Below are positions 46,087 to 54,211 of a DNA stretch of 64,000 nt, one piece after another. The notes under the pieces are model-generated. The model saw only the letters and a program-made list of their open reading frames with translations. It made no database searches and had not been told where the DNA came from. Positions within the stretch are counted from its first letter, which is position 1. Each line of letters opens with the position of its first letter. The translations under genes were made by a program, and so were the position numbers. This stretch comes from Microbulbifer hydrolyticus (GTDB lineage: Bacteria > Pseudomonadota > Gammaproteobacteria > Pseudomonadales > Cellvibrionaceae): assembly GCF_009931115.1 (NCBI RefSeq), contig NZ_CP047491.1:3671501-3735500 (forward strand). The letters run 5' to 3'.

Positions 46087-46806
46087 ATGACATTACCGGC
46101 AGTCTGGCTTTTACATCTCGACGATATTCCCCACAGCAGCCCGGAGGCCCGGGCTCTGGAGATCCTGCTGAGCAGCGACGAGCGCGCCCGGCGCGAACGC
46201 TACAGGGGGGAAGATGCCCGCTACCAGTTTCTCCTGAGTCGCGCCCTGTTGCGGCGGGTGCTCGGCAGCATCAGTGGTGAGCGGCCGGAAGCCCTGGTAT
46301 TCCAGCCCAACGAGTCCGGCAAACCCCTGCTCGCCAACGTGCCGGAACTGCGTTTCAGCCTGAGCCACAGCGGCCAGTGGATCGCGCTCGCCGTCAGTTG
46401 CGAGGCGGATATCGGTGTGGATATCGAGCAACCGCTCAGACCGCGCAACTTCCTGCGCATTGCCAACCACTATTTTCATCCGGACGAGCAGGAACTGTTG
46501 GCCTCCTCTCCGCCGGAATTACTGCCGGTGCACTTTTATCGCTTGTGGACCATGAAGGAAGCGTTTTTCAAAGGACGCGGTACCGGTATCTCCGAGGGAC
46601 TGTCCCGCATCAACCTCTCCGGGTTTCACCTGGGTCAGGGCATCGCCCTCGCCGATGACCTGCCGGGGGCAGCCGACCCCTGGCAGTTTCACTACGCCAT
46701 GCTGCCACTGCCGGACACCTCCCACCTGCATCTGGCGGTGGCGGGGACCGACGTCGGTATCAGCGAGATCTGTCAGGAGCATATCCGGCGCGGACTGCCG
46801 GAATAA
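46087..46806 (+). CDS. 4'-phosphopantetheinyl transferase, Sfp/AcpT type
   Basis: 239 residues from ATG 46087. It has the magnesium-binding GVDIEQ near residue 113, WTMKEAFFKGRGTGI and the RFSLSHSGQWIALAV segment of Sfp-type transferases. These transfer phosphopantetheine from coenzyme A onto carrier proteins of fatty acid, polyketide or nonribosomal peptide synthesis. Length (239) fits Sfp-type rather than the ~120-residue AcpS type. No carrier-protein gene is in the window. Divergent from radA. Confidence 0.9.
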   Translation: MTLPAVWLLHLDDIPHSSPEARALEILLSSDERARRERYRGEDARYQFLLSRALLRRVLGSISGERPEALVFQPNESGKPLLANVPELRFSLSHSGQWIALAVSCEADIGVDIEQPLRPRNFLRIANHYFHPDEQELLASSPPELLPVHFYRLWTMKEAFFKGRGTGISEGLSRINLSGFHLGQGIALADDLPGAADPWQFHYAMLPLPDTSHLHLAVAGTDVGISEICQEHIRRGLPE

Positions 46807-46856
46807 CAATGCCCGTAGGCAGCGGGGCTGGCTCCCTGCTCAGGCCCGCGTGAACG

Positions 46857-47225
46857 CTACTCCACCACCAGTGTGCCGCGATACATCTGCATCTGGCAGT
46901 GGAACGGATATTCTCCCGCGTCGGTCGCCGGTATCGTGACCTCGGTGATCTTATCCACTGCGAGCTGTGCGCTCACTTCTAGGTCGGGGAACAGCACCCA
47001 CTCGGCACAGGGCGAGGCATCTTCACGGCGGAACCGCAATACAGCCTCCCTTCCCTCGGGAATATGAACTCGCTCGGGTTCGTAGACACCGTCCTTGACC
47101 CGTATTTCCAGGTCTTCATCCACCCGTACCGTCTGCGGCTTTCTGCCTTTCGGTGCCAGCCAGAACCACCATACGGTGAGAACAATAGCGGCCAGTCCCG
47201 CCAGGTTGATCCACAGTGCTTGCAT
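46857..47225 (-). CDS. Membrane-anchored cupredoxin-like protein
   Basis: 122 residues. One N-terminal helix (WINLAGLAAIVLTVWWFWLA) anchors a single cupredoxin domain (about 35-122) with HIPEGREAVLRFRREDASPCAEW and YPFHCQMQMYRG. The C-terminal His-Cys-x-Met-x-Met cluster provides plausible copper ligands. The ATG overlaps the CopA stop as TAATG, so it is translationally coupled to the copper-exporting ATPase. Probable role: periplasmic copper acceptor or buffer for CopA (inference). Confidence 0.82.
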   Translation of the reverse strand: MQALWINLAGLAAIVLTVWWFWLAPKGRKPQTVRVDEDLEIRVKDGVYEPERVHIPEGREAVLRFRREDASPCAEWVLFPDLEVSAQLAVDKITEVTIPATDAGEYPFHCQMQMYRGTLVVE

Positions 47226-49492
47226 TACTCTTCACCCCCATTGGCTGTGGCCGTATGGTGTGAAGGCTTGAAAAAGCGCAGACGATTGGCATTGCTGACC
47301 ACCGTCACGGAGGAAAATGCCATGGCGGCACCGGCAATCACCGGACTCAGCAGCATGCCGGTGACCGGATATAGCACGCCGGCGGCGATGGGAATACCCA
47401 GGGTGTTGTAGACAAAGGCACCGAACAGGTTCTGCTTGATATTGCGCAGGGTCGCGCGAGACAGCTCCACCGCGTCGGCAACGCCATGCAGGGAAGAGCG
47501 CATCAGGGTGACATCGGCGGATTCGATGGCCACATCGGTACCCGCACCGATGGCAAAGCCCACATCTGCCCGCGCCAGTGCCGGCGCATCGTTGATGCCG
47601 TCGCCGGCCATTCCTACTTTGGCACCACTATTCTGCAACTCTGAGACAATCCGTTCCTTGTCTTCCGGCTGCAGGTCGGCGTGCACATGGTCTATGTCCA
47701 GCTGTCTGGCAACCGCCTGTGCGGTGGCACTGTTGTCGCCAGTCAGCATTTCGATGCGCAACCCGAGATTTTTCAGGCGGTTAACAGCGGCCTGTGCGTC
47801 CTCGCGAATGGGGTCGGCCACCGCAATAATGCCGGCCATGGCGCCATCAACGGCCGCGTACATGGCGGTGCGCCCCTGCTCAGCCAATGCCTCGGCTTTT
47901 TCGGCCCATTTCCCGGGGTCTATGCTTTCGCGCTGCATCAATTTCCGGTTGCCGAGCAGTACTTTTTTGCCATCGACCTCACCACGGACACCGTGGGCGG
48001 TGATCGCTTCGAAACCGTGCACGTCACCGAGCGATAACTTTTTCTCCTGCGCAGCGCGCACAATGGCTTCGGCCAATGGATGTTCGGAGCGGCTTTCGAG
48101 GCTCGCAAGTTGCTGCAATAAGGTGTCGGTATCACCTGCGCATTCGATATCGGTGAGCTTCGGTGCGCCTTCCGTCAGGGTGCCGGTTTTATCCACCACC
48201 AGAACATCCAGGTCCGTGGCCTGCTGCAGGGCCTTGCCGTTGCGCACCAGCACGCCATTTTCCGCCCCTTTGCCCACGCCGACCATCACCGACATGGGCG
48301 TGGCCAGACCGAGGGCGCAGGGACAGGCAATAATCAGCACGGAAGTCAGCACCACCAGCATATGCGCCACTCTCGGGTCCGGCCCGAGGTTGTACCAAAC
48401 CAGCGCAGCGATCACGGCGATGATCATGACACTGGGCACAAAGATCGAAGAGATGGTATCTGCGAGACGCGCAATGGGCACCCGGGAACTCTGCGCATTT
48501 TTGACCATCTGGATGATCTGCGACAGGCGGGTATCCGCGCCGACCTTTTCCGCGGTAAACAGCAGGCTGCCATTTTTATTCAGGGTGCCGGCGGTAACGG
48601 CATCGCCATCCGCTTTTTTTACCGGTAACGGTTCCCCGGTCAGCATGGATTCATCCACCAGGCTCCGGCCCTCAAGCACGCGGCCATCCACCGGGATTTT
48701 CTCGCCCGGGCGCACCCGCAGCTTGTCGCCGACCTGTACCTGCTCGATGGGAATATCCCGCTCCTCGCCATCGCGGATCACCCGCGCGGTGGGATCCTGC
48801 AACTGCAGCAGTTTTTCCACCGCGGCACTGGTGCGACCGCGGGCGCGCACTTCCAGAGCCTGCCCCAGATTGATCAGACCGATAATCATCGCGCTGGCTT
48901 CAAAATACACGTGACGTGCGGACTCCGGCAGCACCTGCGGCAACAGCACCACCAGCATGGAAAACAGCCAAGCGGTACCGGTGCCCAGTGCCACCAGCGT
49001 ATCCATGGTGGCGCTGTGGTGACGGAAGGCGCGCCAGGCACCGGTGAAAAAGTGCCCGCCACAGAAAACCAGTACCGCCAACGTCAGCAGGCCGACAGCC
49101 CCCCAGGCCATCTGCTGAAAAGGACTGTTTACACCCATTTCACCGGTGACCAGCCCCCAAGCCATCAGCGGAATACCGAGCCCGAGAGCTATGCCTGCGC
49201 GCCACAGCAACTGCCGGTAATGCGCCCGCTCTTCTTCCCGCTGTCGTTCGCGCAACTCGCGCGCGCTGGCCTGTACCAGCTCGGCGCCATAGCCCGCGGA
49301 CTCCACCGCACGGACACAGTCCCCGGCGGCAACCTCTCCCTGCACCAGCAGGGTTTTATCACCGAGGTTCACCCGCGCGTCCTCGACGCCTTGCACGTCG
49401 GCCAGCGCTCTTTCAATTTTCTTCACGCAACCGGCGCAGCTCACTCCCTGCAGCCGGAAGGTTTGCGGGGAATCCAGTGTTTTGTCACTCAT
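47225..49492 (-). CDS. copA: Copper-translocating P-type ATPase CopA
   Basis: 755 residues from ATG 49492 (GGAG upstream); an in-frame ATG at 49513 is weaker. It has one N-terminal metal-binding domain with GVSCAGC (Cys19, Cys22), the CPC transmembrane motif at 390-392, the phosphorylated Asp434 in DKTGTLTEG, the P1B-type SEHPLAEA and the hinge GDGINDAP. It exports Cu(I) from the cytosol. Many homologues have two metal-binding domains; this has one. It is followed by a coupled cupredoxin and preceded by a permease gene 63 bases upstream. No CueR-like operator was identified. Confidence 0.93.
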   Translation of the reverse strand: MSDKTLDSPQTFRLQGVSCAGCVKKIERALADVQGVEDARVNLGDKTLLVQGEVAAGDCVRAVESAGYGAELVQASARELRERQREEERAHYRQLLWRAGIALGLGIPLMAWGLVTGEMGVNSPFQQMAWGAVGLLTLAVLVFCGGHFFTGAWRAFRHHSATMDTLVALGTGTAWLFSMLVVLLPQVLPESARHVYFEASAMIIGLINLGQALEVRARGRTSAAVEKLLQLQDPTARVIRDGEERDIPIEQVQVGDKLRVRPGEKIPVDGRVLEGRSLVDESMLTGEPLPVKKADGDAVTAGTLNKNGSLLFTAEKVGADTRLSQIIQMVKNAQSSRVPIARLADTISSIFVPSVMIIAVIAALVWYNLGPDPRVAHMLVVLTSVLIIACPCALGLATPMSVMVGVGKGAENGVLVRNGKALQQATDLDVLVVDKTGTLTEGAPKLTDIECAGDTDTLLQQLASLESRSEHPLAEAIVRAAQEKKLSLGDVHGFEAITAHGVRGEVDGKKVLLGNRKLMQRESIDPGKWAEKAEALAEQGRTAMYAAVDGAMAGIIAVADPIREDAQAAVNRLKNLGLRIEMLTGDNSATAQAVARQLDIDHVHADLQPEDKERIVSELQNSGAKVGMAGDGINDAPALARADVGFAIGAGTDVAIESADVTLMRSSLHGVADAVELSRATLRNIKQNLFGAFVYNTLGIPIAAGVLYPVTGMLLSPVIAGAAMAFSSVTVVSNANRLRFFKPSHHTATANGGEE

Positions 49493-49555
49493 GATGTTCT
49501 CCACCAACGCCATTCATGACGTGATGCTAAATGGTTCCAGCAGGGGTAAGGCAAA

Positions 49556-50755
49556 TCAACCGGGTAAAAGACTGCCCACGACTAGCCAGATGACGGCCAG
49601 AAGCGCCAGAACCAACAGGATTTTTTCGCTCAAGGTATCCGTATTCAGTGGCGGTAGCCCCTTGGTTTTTACCCGCCACACAAAAAAGAAAACACTCAGC
49701 AGGAGAAATCCGAGGTTGAGAAAAAAGGTGTAGTCCACCTTGAAGTAGGTGCGCTCGGTGACACTCTTGCCGGAGCCGGGCTGCGGCAGTATATCCAGGG
49801 CCAGGAAACCATAATGCAGCAGCAGCGCCGCTGTCACGAGAATACACAGAAACAGGGCGAGGATGTACAGTGCCATTTTCCAGCCATAGTACTGCGCCTG
49901 AATACGCAGCACCGGCAATACAACCAGGTCGCTGAATATAAATGCCATGATGCCCGCAAAGGCGACGCCGTTGTCAAAGAGTACGGCGGCAAGGGGGATG
50001 TTTCCCATGGACCCGATAAAGGTAAAAAATGCGGCTATCGGACCGACAATACACTGGACCAGAACCTGCCAGAACGCAGGATCACTCTCGCCGGAGCCAA
50101 TGAACAGCGCCTGAAAAAACGACTTCGGCACGAAACTGGCGATTATCCCGGCGACAGTGAACCCGATGGTGACGTCCTTCCACACCATCTTCCACTCCAT
50201 GACAAACTGGTTGGCCACTTGCCGCCAGCCCTCGACACTGCGGATCAGCTCACGCCAGTCCGGCACATCTTCCTCGTCCTTGTCACCTTCCGCTTCCCTC
50301 GCTTTTTCACGGGCGGCGCGCACCAGCTTGTCGGGACGGGTGAATCGCACGAACAGCCACATCAACAGAATCAGCAGCACGCCGCCCAGATACTCCCCCA
50401 CCACAAACTGCCAGCCGAGAAACACACCAATAACAATACCCAGCTCTATCACCAGATTGGTGGAGGCGAGCAGAAACGCGAGGGATGGTATCAGCCCGGC
50501 TCCCTTTGCAAACAACGCCCGCGTCGTGGCGAGTGCAGCAAATGAACAGGAGCTGGAAATAAAACCGAAAAATGTCGCCAGGCCGACGCTTTTGGGGCCA
50601 GCCTTGCCGAGACTATTGCGCATACGCTCTCGCGTCACGAATACCTGTATTGCGCTGCTGATCAGATAGCCCAGGGAAAATGCCCAGAAGGCCATCCAGA
50701 ACAATCCAAGCGTGGTGATCGCAGCCTGGTGCCAGTTTTCTACAAAGGTATTCAC
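49556..50755 (-). CDS. Permease of the YraQ/DUF318 family
   Basis: 399 residues with about ten hydrophobic helices. The first half contains FFGFISSSCSFAALATTRALF and LLASTNLVIELGIVIG; the second contains GSMGNIPLAAVLFDNGVAF. Such inverted halves are characteristic of the DUF318 (YraQ/ArsP) permeases, of which ArsP exports organoarsenicals. The Cys in SSSCS is a candidate metal or metalloid ligand. It heads the copA-cupredoxin operon, which points to metal efflux, but its substrate is unknown. Cytosolic loop at about 140-180 is highly charged (REKAREAEGDKDEED). Confidence 0.8.
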   Translation of the reverse strand: MNTFVENWHQAAITTLGLFWMAFWAFSLGYLISSAIQVFVTRERMRNSLGKAGPKSVGLATFFGFISSSCSFAALATTRALFAKGAGLIPSLAFLLASTNLVIELGIVIGVFLGWQFVVGEYLGGVLLILLMWLFVRFTRPDKLVRAAREKAREAEGDKDEEDVPDWRELIRSVEGWRQVANQFVMEWKMVWKDVTIGFTVAGIIASFVPKSFFQALFIGSGESDPAFWQVLVQCIVGPIAAFFTFIGSMGNIPLAAVLFDNGVAFAGIMAFIFSDLVVLPVLRIQAQYYGWKMALYILALFLCILVTAALLLHYGFLALDILPQPGSGKSVTERTYFKVDYTFFLNLGFLLLSVFFFVWRVKTKGLPPLNTDTLSEKILLVLALLAVIWLVVGSLLPG

Positions 50756-51243
50756 GGTTCACTCTCACTCTCTCGCAAGATTTCACGGGCGCGGCGTCAC
50801 ACTCAGGATAGTGGATCTCCCTGACCGGACAGGGGAATTGGCCGACACCATGAGCCCAATAAAAAAGCATTTACTTTTTTATCGCCAGCCGGTGCCAACT
50901 TAATTTGAAAATAAATTGCTTACCTTATTCGTCATGCCCATCGCTAACGCAAAAACGAACCTGTGTGCTGTCATGCTGTTGACCCTGATCGGCACCGCCG
51001 GCATCGCCCTGCCCTGCCCCGTACTCGCCCCCCTGTTTCTCGACGGCCCCCAGTGACCTGACCCGATTCATGGGTTTACCGCCCAAGCTGCTGCTCGGCG
51101 GACTGCTGAAGCGCTTCGAGCGAGTGGAAAAGGTCGGCCGTCCGCGTGTGAGACCGCAAAGTCATCCCTACTTGCAAAGAGACTCTCTATCCTCTGCCCA
51201 TATCGACTCCCGGTAATGGCACCCCGGGTGGTATCATCGCCCT
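50756..51243. other. Intergenic region with a decayed transporter fragment
   Basis: 488 bases. It holds the promoter area of the copper operon, an AT-rich inverted repeat (AAAAAAG...CTTTTTT, about 50861-50880), the broken MFS gene listed separately, and about 135 bases with no recognisable feature before the DnaT-domain gene. Confidence 0.55.
50934..51108 (+). pseudogene. Remnant of the N-terminus of an MFS transporter
   Basis: A 40-codon reading starts MPIANAKTNLCAVMLLTLIG and runs to PVLAPLFLDGPQ before a TGA at 51054. Shifted by one base, the next frame continues DLTRFMGLPPKLLLGGLL (51055-51108). Together these resemble helix 1, first loop and start of helix 2 of a major facilitator drug transporter, interrupted by a frameshift. 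The rest of the ~400-residue protein is absent. Recognition is by eye only. Confidence 0.5.
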
Positions 51244-52587
51244 ATGAAACATCCCCTTCTCTCGGAAAGACCTCTCTGCTTTTCCCCCACTCTGGCCGCG
51301 ACGCTCGGCCTGGAGGAAGCCGTGCTGCTTACCGCCCTTGGGGATATCCAGCCGTTCCTGGGTGTGGAGTCACACCCAGGCCGTGACTGGTATACCGCCA
51401 GCAGTGACCAGCTCCAGCAGCTGGTGCCCTTCTGGCAACCCGCCGATATACAACGCGTCGCCACCAGCCTGCGCAATCAGGGCGCACTGCTGCTTGGCGC
51501 GGCGCCTTATGGCGAAAGCAGTATTCTCAAGTTTGCCTTTCCGGCGAATGCGGCGAGCGGCGTCCGGGGCGCCGACGCACCACCACCGCCCCCGGCCCAG
51601 CCAGCGAGCAATTCATCGGGAGGCCGCAGTGCCAATACGATCGGCCCCAATTGGACACCGGATAGCGAAACCCTTGCGCGTATCAGCCAGCTGGGCGTTC
51701 CGGAGAATTTCGTACGCGAGCAGCTGCCGGAGTTTGTGACCTACTGGCGCGATCGCGGCGAGAGCCGCCACTCGTTCGGCTCCCTGTTCCTCAAGCAGGT
51801 GAAGAACAAGTGGGAGGCGTTCCGTGCGACCCAGGGGCGCAAACAGCCACTGCCAGCGTCCTGGAGCCCCAACGAGGGCACCCTCGGCAAGCTCGCTGAC
51901 GAGGGCGTGCCCAGCACCTTTGTGCGCCGCTGCATGCAGCGTTTTGCGGAATACCACCGCAACAGTGGCAAGCAGTCGGTGTCGTGGGACCTGGAATTCA
52001 ATGACTGGGTGATGGAAGACTGGGAAAAGCAGGAAACCCCGTTCATCGAAAAACGCAAGCCGGTTCCCATGACCCGGGACTGGCAACCCAGCGAGCACAC
52101 CTGGGAACAGATGCGCCGGCTGGCCATTAACCCCAGCTTTGCCGCAGAATTGCTCCCTGAGTTCATCTACAAATGGCTCGAACGCGGCGGTCACAGTGCG
52201 CGCTGGGGCGAGCAGTTTATTGAGTACGCGCGGATCGAATGGGCCTACTACTGCCAGGGGATCGAAAAGAACCCGATCGCCAAGCCCATTTCCCGCAACT
52301 GGCAGCCTTCGAGCGACTGTCTCGGGCATCTAGTAAATCAATGTGAAATCGACCGTGAATTTGCCCTCGGCCTGGTTCCCGAGTTCCGCCTCTACTGGCG
52401 CGAACAGGGCGGAACGCGCAAAAGCTGGGACGCAGTCTTTGTGCGCCACGCGCGCTACCAATGGGCCGAGCGCAACAAGTTCGCGATAGGACAACACCAT
52501 GGCAAGCCACAAAAACCCGGGCAATCAGGTAACCAGCGCACAAGGGACACGTCAGTCTGGGACATCGTCACAGACACAAACTGGTGA
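51244..52587 (+). CDS. Protein with four tandem DnaT-type ssDNA-binding domains
   Basis: 447 residues. An N-terminal ~100-residue part resembles the winged-helix N-terminus of DnaT-like proteins (FSPTLAATLGLEEAVLLTAL; DQLQQLVPFW). A Pro-rich linker (ADAPPPPPAQPAS) is followed by four repeats of a DnaT domain with a period of about 70-73 residues, starting near Trp137, Trp207, Trp280 and Trp353. Each shows the pattern W-x-P...LPEF-x-x-Y/K-W...W/F. E. coli DnaT has one such domain and helps DnaB loading during restart. Here four may bind longer ssDNA. It overlaps the helicase-loader gene by 89 bases in another frame, suggesting coupled expression. The ribosome-binding site is weak. Confidence 0.82.
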   Translation: MKHPLLSERPLCFSPTLAATLGLEEAVLLTALGDIQPFLGVESHPGRDWYTASSDQLQQLVPFWQPADIQRVATSLRNQGALLLGAAPYGESSILKFAFPANAASGVRGADAPPPPPAQPASNSSGGRSANTIGPNWTPDSETLARISQLGVPENFVREQLPEFVTYWRDRGESRHSFGSLFLKQVKNKWEAFRATQGRKQPLPASWSPNEGTLGKLADEGVPSTFVRRCMQRFAEYHRNSGKQSVSWDLEFNDWVMEDWEKQETPFIEKRKPVPMTRDWQPSEHTWEQMRRLAINPSFAAELLPEFIYKWLERGGHSARWGEQFIEYARIEWAYYCQGIEKNPIAKPISRNWQPSSDCLGHLVNQCEIDREFALGLVPEFRLYWREQGGTRKSWDAVFVRHARYQWAERNKFAIGQHHGKPQKPGQSGNQRTRDTSVWDIVTDTNW

Positions 52588-53152
52588 TCCGGAGCTGGAT
52601 GCGCGCAAACGCGCACTGAATGAAGTCTTCGGTCTGCTGAAACTCAGCTATCACAACCAGTTCAATGCGGCGTTCCCCGACGTTCAAACGTTGAACCACG
52701 CCAAGCGGCTGTGGCTGGAGTCCCTTGCCGGATTTTCTCCTGAGCAGATGGTTGCCGGGGCCAAACGCGCAATCAAACAGTGTGAATACTTACCTACGGT
52801 GCACCGCATGCTGCAACTGTGTGCCGAGGGTGACGGTGGGCTTCCGGAAGCCCGCGCGGCCTATCGCGAAGCCTGTAATGCGCCCAGCCCCAAGGCCAAT
52901 TACCGCTGGAGCCACCCGGCCGTTTATCACGCCGGACGTGCCGCGGACTGGTTTTTTCTCGCCAACAACCCTGAATCGTCTGCCTACCCGGTATTTGCCG
53001 CGCACTACAAAAAGATCTGTGAGCGACTGATGGCTGGGGAGAGCCTGCCAGCACCGCAGCAGGTGCAATTGGAGCATCAACCGGCAAAACCCCTGTCAAA
53101 AGCCGAAAATGCCAAGAAGTTGGCGGAATTGCGCGCACAGCTCAAAATATGA
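52499..53152 (+). CDS. Replication protein P-like DnaB helicase loader
   Basis: 217 residues. The central part (NEVFGLLKLSYHNQFNAAFPD, AKRLWLESLAGFSPEQMVAGAKRAIKQCEYLP, WSHPAVYHAGRAADWFFL) matches the lambda replication protein P family. These proteins open the DnaB ring and deliver it to DNA. The N-terminus is Gln/Ser-rich and overlaps the DnaT-domain gene; the C-terminus is Lys/Ala-rich. No phage structural or integrase genes are near, so this is probably a chromosomally established loader. The pairing with a DnaT-type protein implies a primosome role. Confidence 0.8.
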   Translation: MASHKNPGNQVTSAQGTRQSGTSSQTQTGDPELDARKRALNEVFGLLKLSYHNQFNAAFPDVQTLNHAKRLWLESLAGFSPEQMVAGAKRAIKQCEYLPTVHRMLQLCAEGDGGLPEARAAYREACNAPSPKANYRWSHPAVYHAGRAADWFFLANNPESSAYPVFAAHYKKICERLMAGESLPAPQQVQLEHQPAKPLSKAENAKKLAELRAQLKI

Positions 53153-53259
53153 TGTGATGGGTGAGCCGAAGACAACTTCGGCGCTGCGGCCACCTTTCCA
53201 CGGATACCGCCGGAAGTGGTGGCCACTCAACATTCACCGACTCCAGAGCAGGTATCGCC

Positions 53260-53976
53260 ATGGTCAGGCCCCTCCTTCTGCTTGTGGTACCCCTAACTCT
53301 GCTCGGCAGCAGCCTTGCCAGTGCAGACTTCTATTCCCACCGCTACGGCGGTCTCAGCCTACAGAGCACCGCTCTGGATCCACTTTGCAGCAGTTCCAGG
53401 GGATTTGTTGAGGGTCTGAACCGGGACGCGCAATCCACCGAACTCCAAAGCTGCTCCGACACTGGTCCGGGAGCAAAACTCTACGCCGGTTGGCGCTGGA
53501 GCCCCAATTTTGCGGTTGAGGCAGACCTGCGCCAGACCGCGACAACGACCACGCAATTCACCGCGCGTAATCCACAGTTCACTTACCTGAGTGTCAAAGA
53601 CAGAGTCACCACCCGCATGGGCAACGCGTTCGTCGTGGGGCACCTTCCTGTGGGCAGATCTGGCTTCAGTGTCTTTGGAAAGCTCGGGGGCGGTTTCTGG
53701 CTCAGCCAGCTTCGCTCCAGGCAGAGAGGCGACGCGCTCGCGGTGTTCCAGCTGGAAGACGGCACCCTGCAACCGGTCATTTTCCCGGTCGACGGCACCT
53801 TTTCCGAGAGCACCAGCGGATTCCACTGGGGATACGGAGCCGGGGTAAGCTACCGCTTCATGGATCGCTGGACGCTGCGGGCAGAGTGGGAATTGTTTCC
53901 GGAGATCGGCAGTGACGAACTGCGCGGTGAATACGACGTGGAGTCCGCGTCACTGGGTTGGAGTGTGCACTTCTAG
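53260..53976 (+). CDS. Small outer-membrane beta-barrel protein
   Basis: 238 residues from ATG 53260; an in-frame GTG at 53161 only adds a non-conserved extension. A signal peptide (LLLLVVPLTLLGSSLASA) precedes alternating amphipathic strands typical of OmpA/OmpW-like eight-stranded barrels (LYAGWRWSPNFAVEADLRQT; AGVSYRFMDRWTLRAEWEL), ending ...SLGWSVHF with terminal Phe. Function unknown. Confidence 0.8.
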   Translation: MVRPLLLLVVPLTLLGSSLASADFYSHRYGGLSLQSTALDPLCSSSRGFVEGLNRDAQSTELQSCSDTGPGAKLYAGWRWSPNFAVEADLRQTATTTTQFTARNPQFTYLSVKDRVTTRMGNAFVVGHLPVGRSGFSVFGKLGGGFWLSQLRSRQRGDALAVFQLEDGTLQPVIFPVDGTFSESTSGFHWGYGAGVSYRFMDRWTLRAEWELFPEIGSDELRGEYDVESASLGWSVHF

Positions 53977-54211
53977 GGCATTTGATGGGCGCCGGGTCAC
54001 GCGGCCGTGTGGATGACTGTCGCAACGCCGGCGCCACCCTTCGTATCTTGGCGACCTGTGCACCGCCACAGGGTTTGTTTTGAAAAGCGATTCTGCACTT
54101 GTCCATAATTGGGGTTACACACAGAAACATGGGACAGTCTTGTGCATAAGTTGCGAATAGCGGCCGGGAACCCCGTGACCATTAGCCCAGCCGCAGGCGC
54201 ATAAAAAAACG

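Noticed and set aside
52499..53152. Prophage remnant because of the lambda P-like protein
   Set aside because: No integrase, attachment site, capsid or lysis genes nearby; neighbours are ordinary chromosomal genes.
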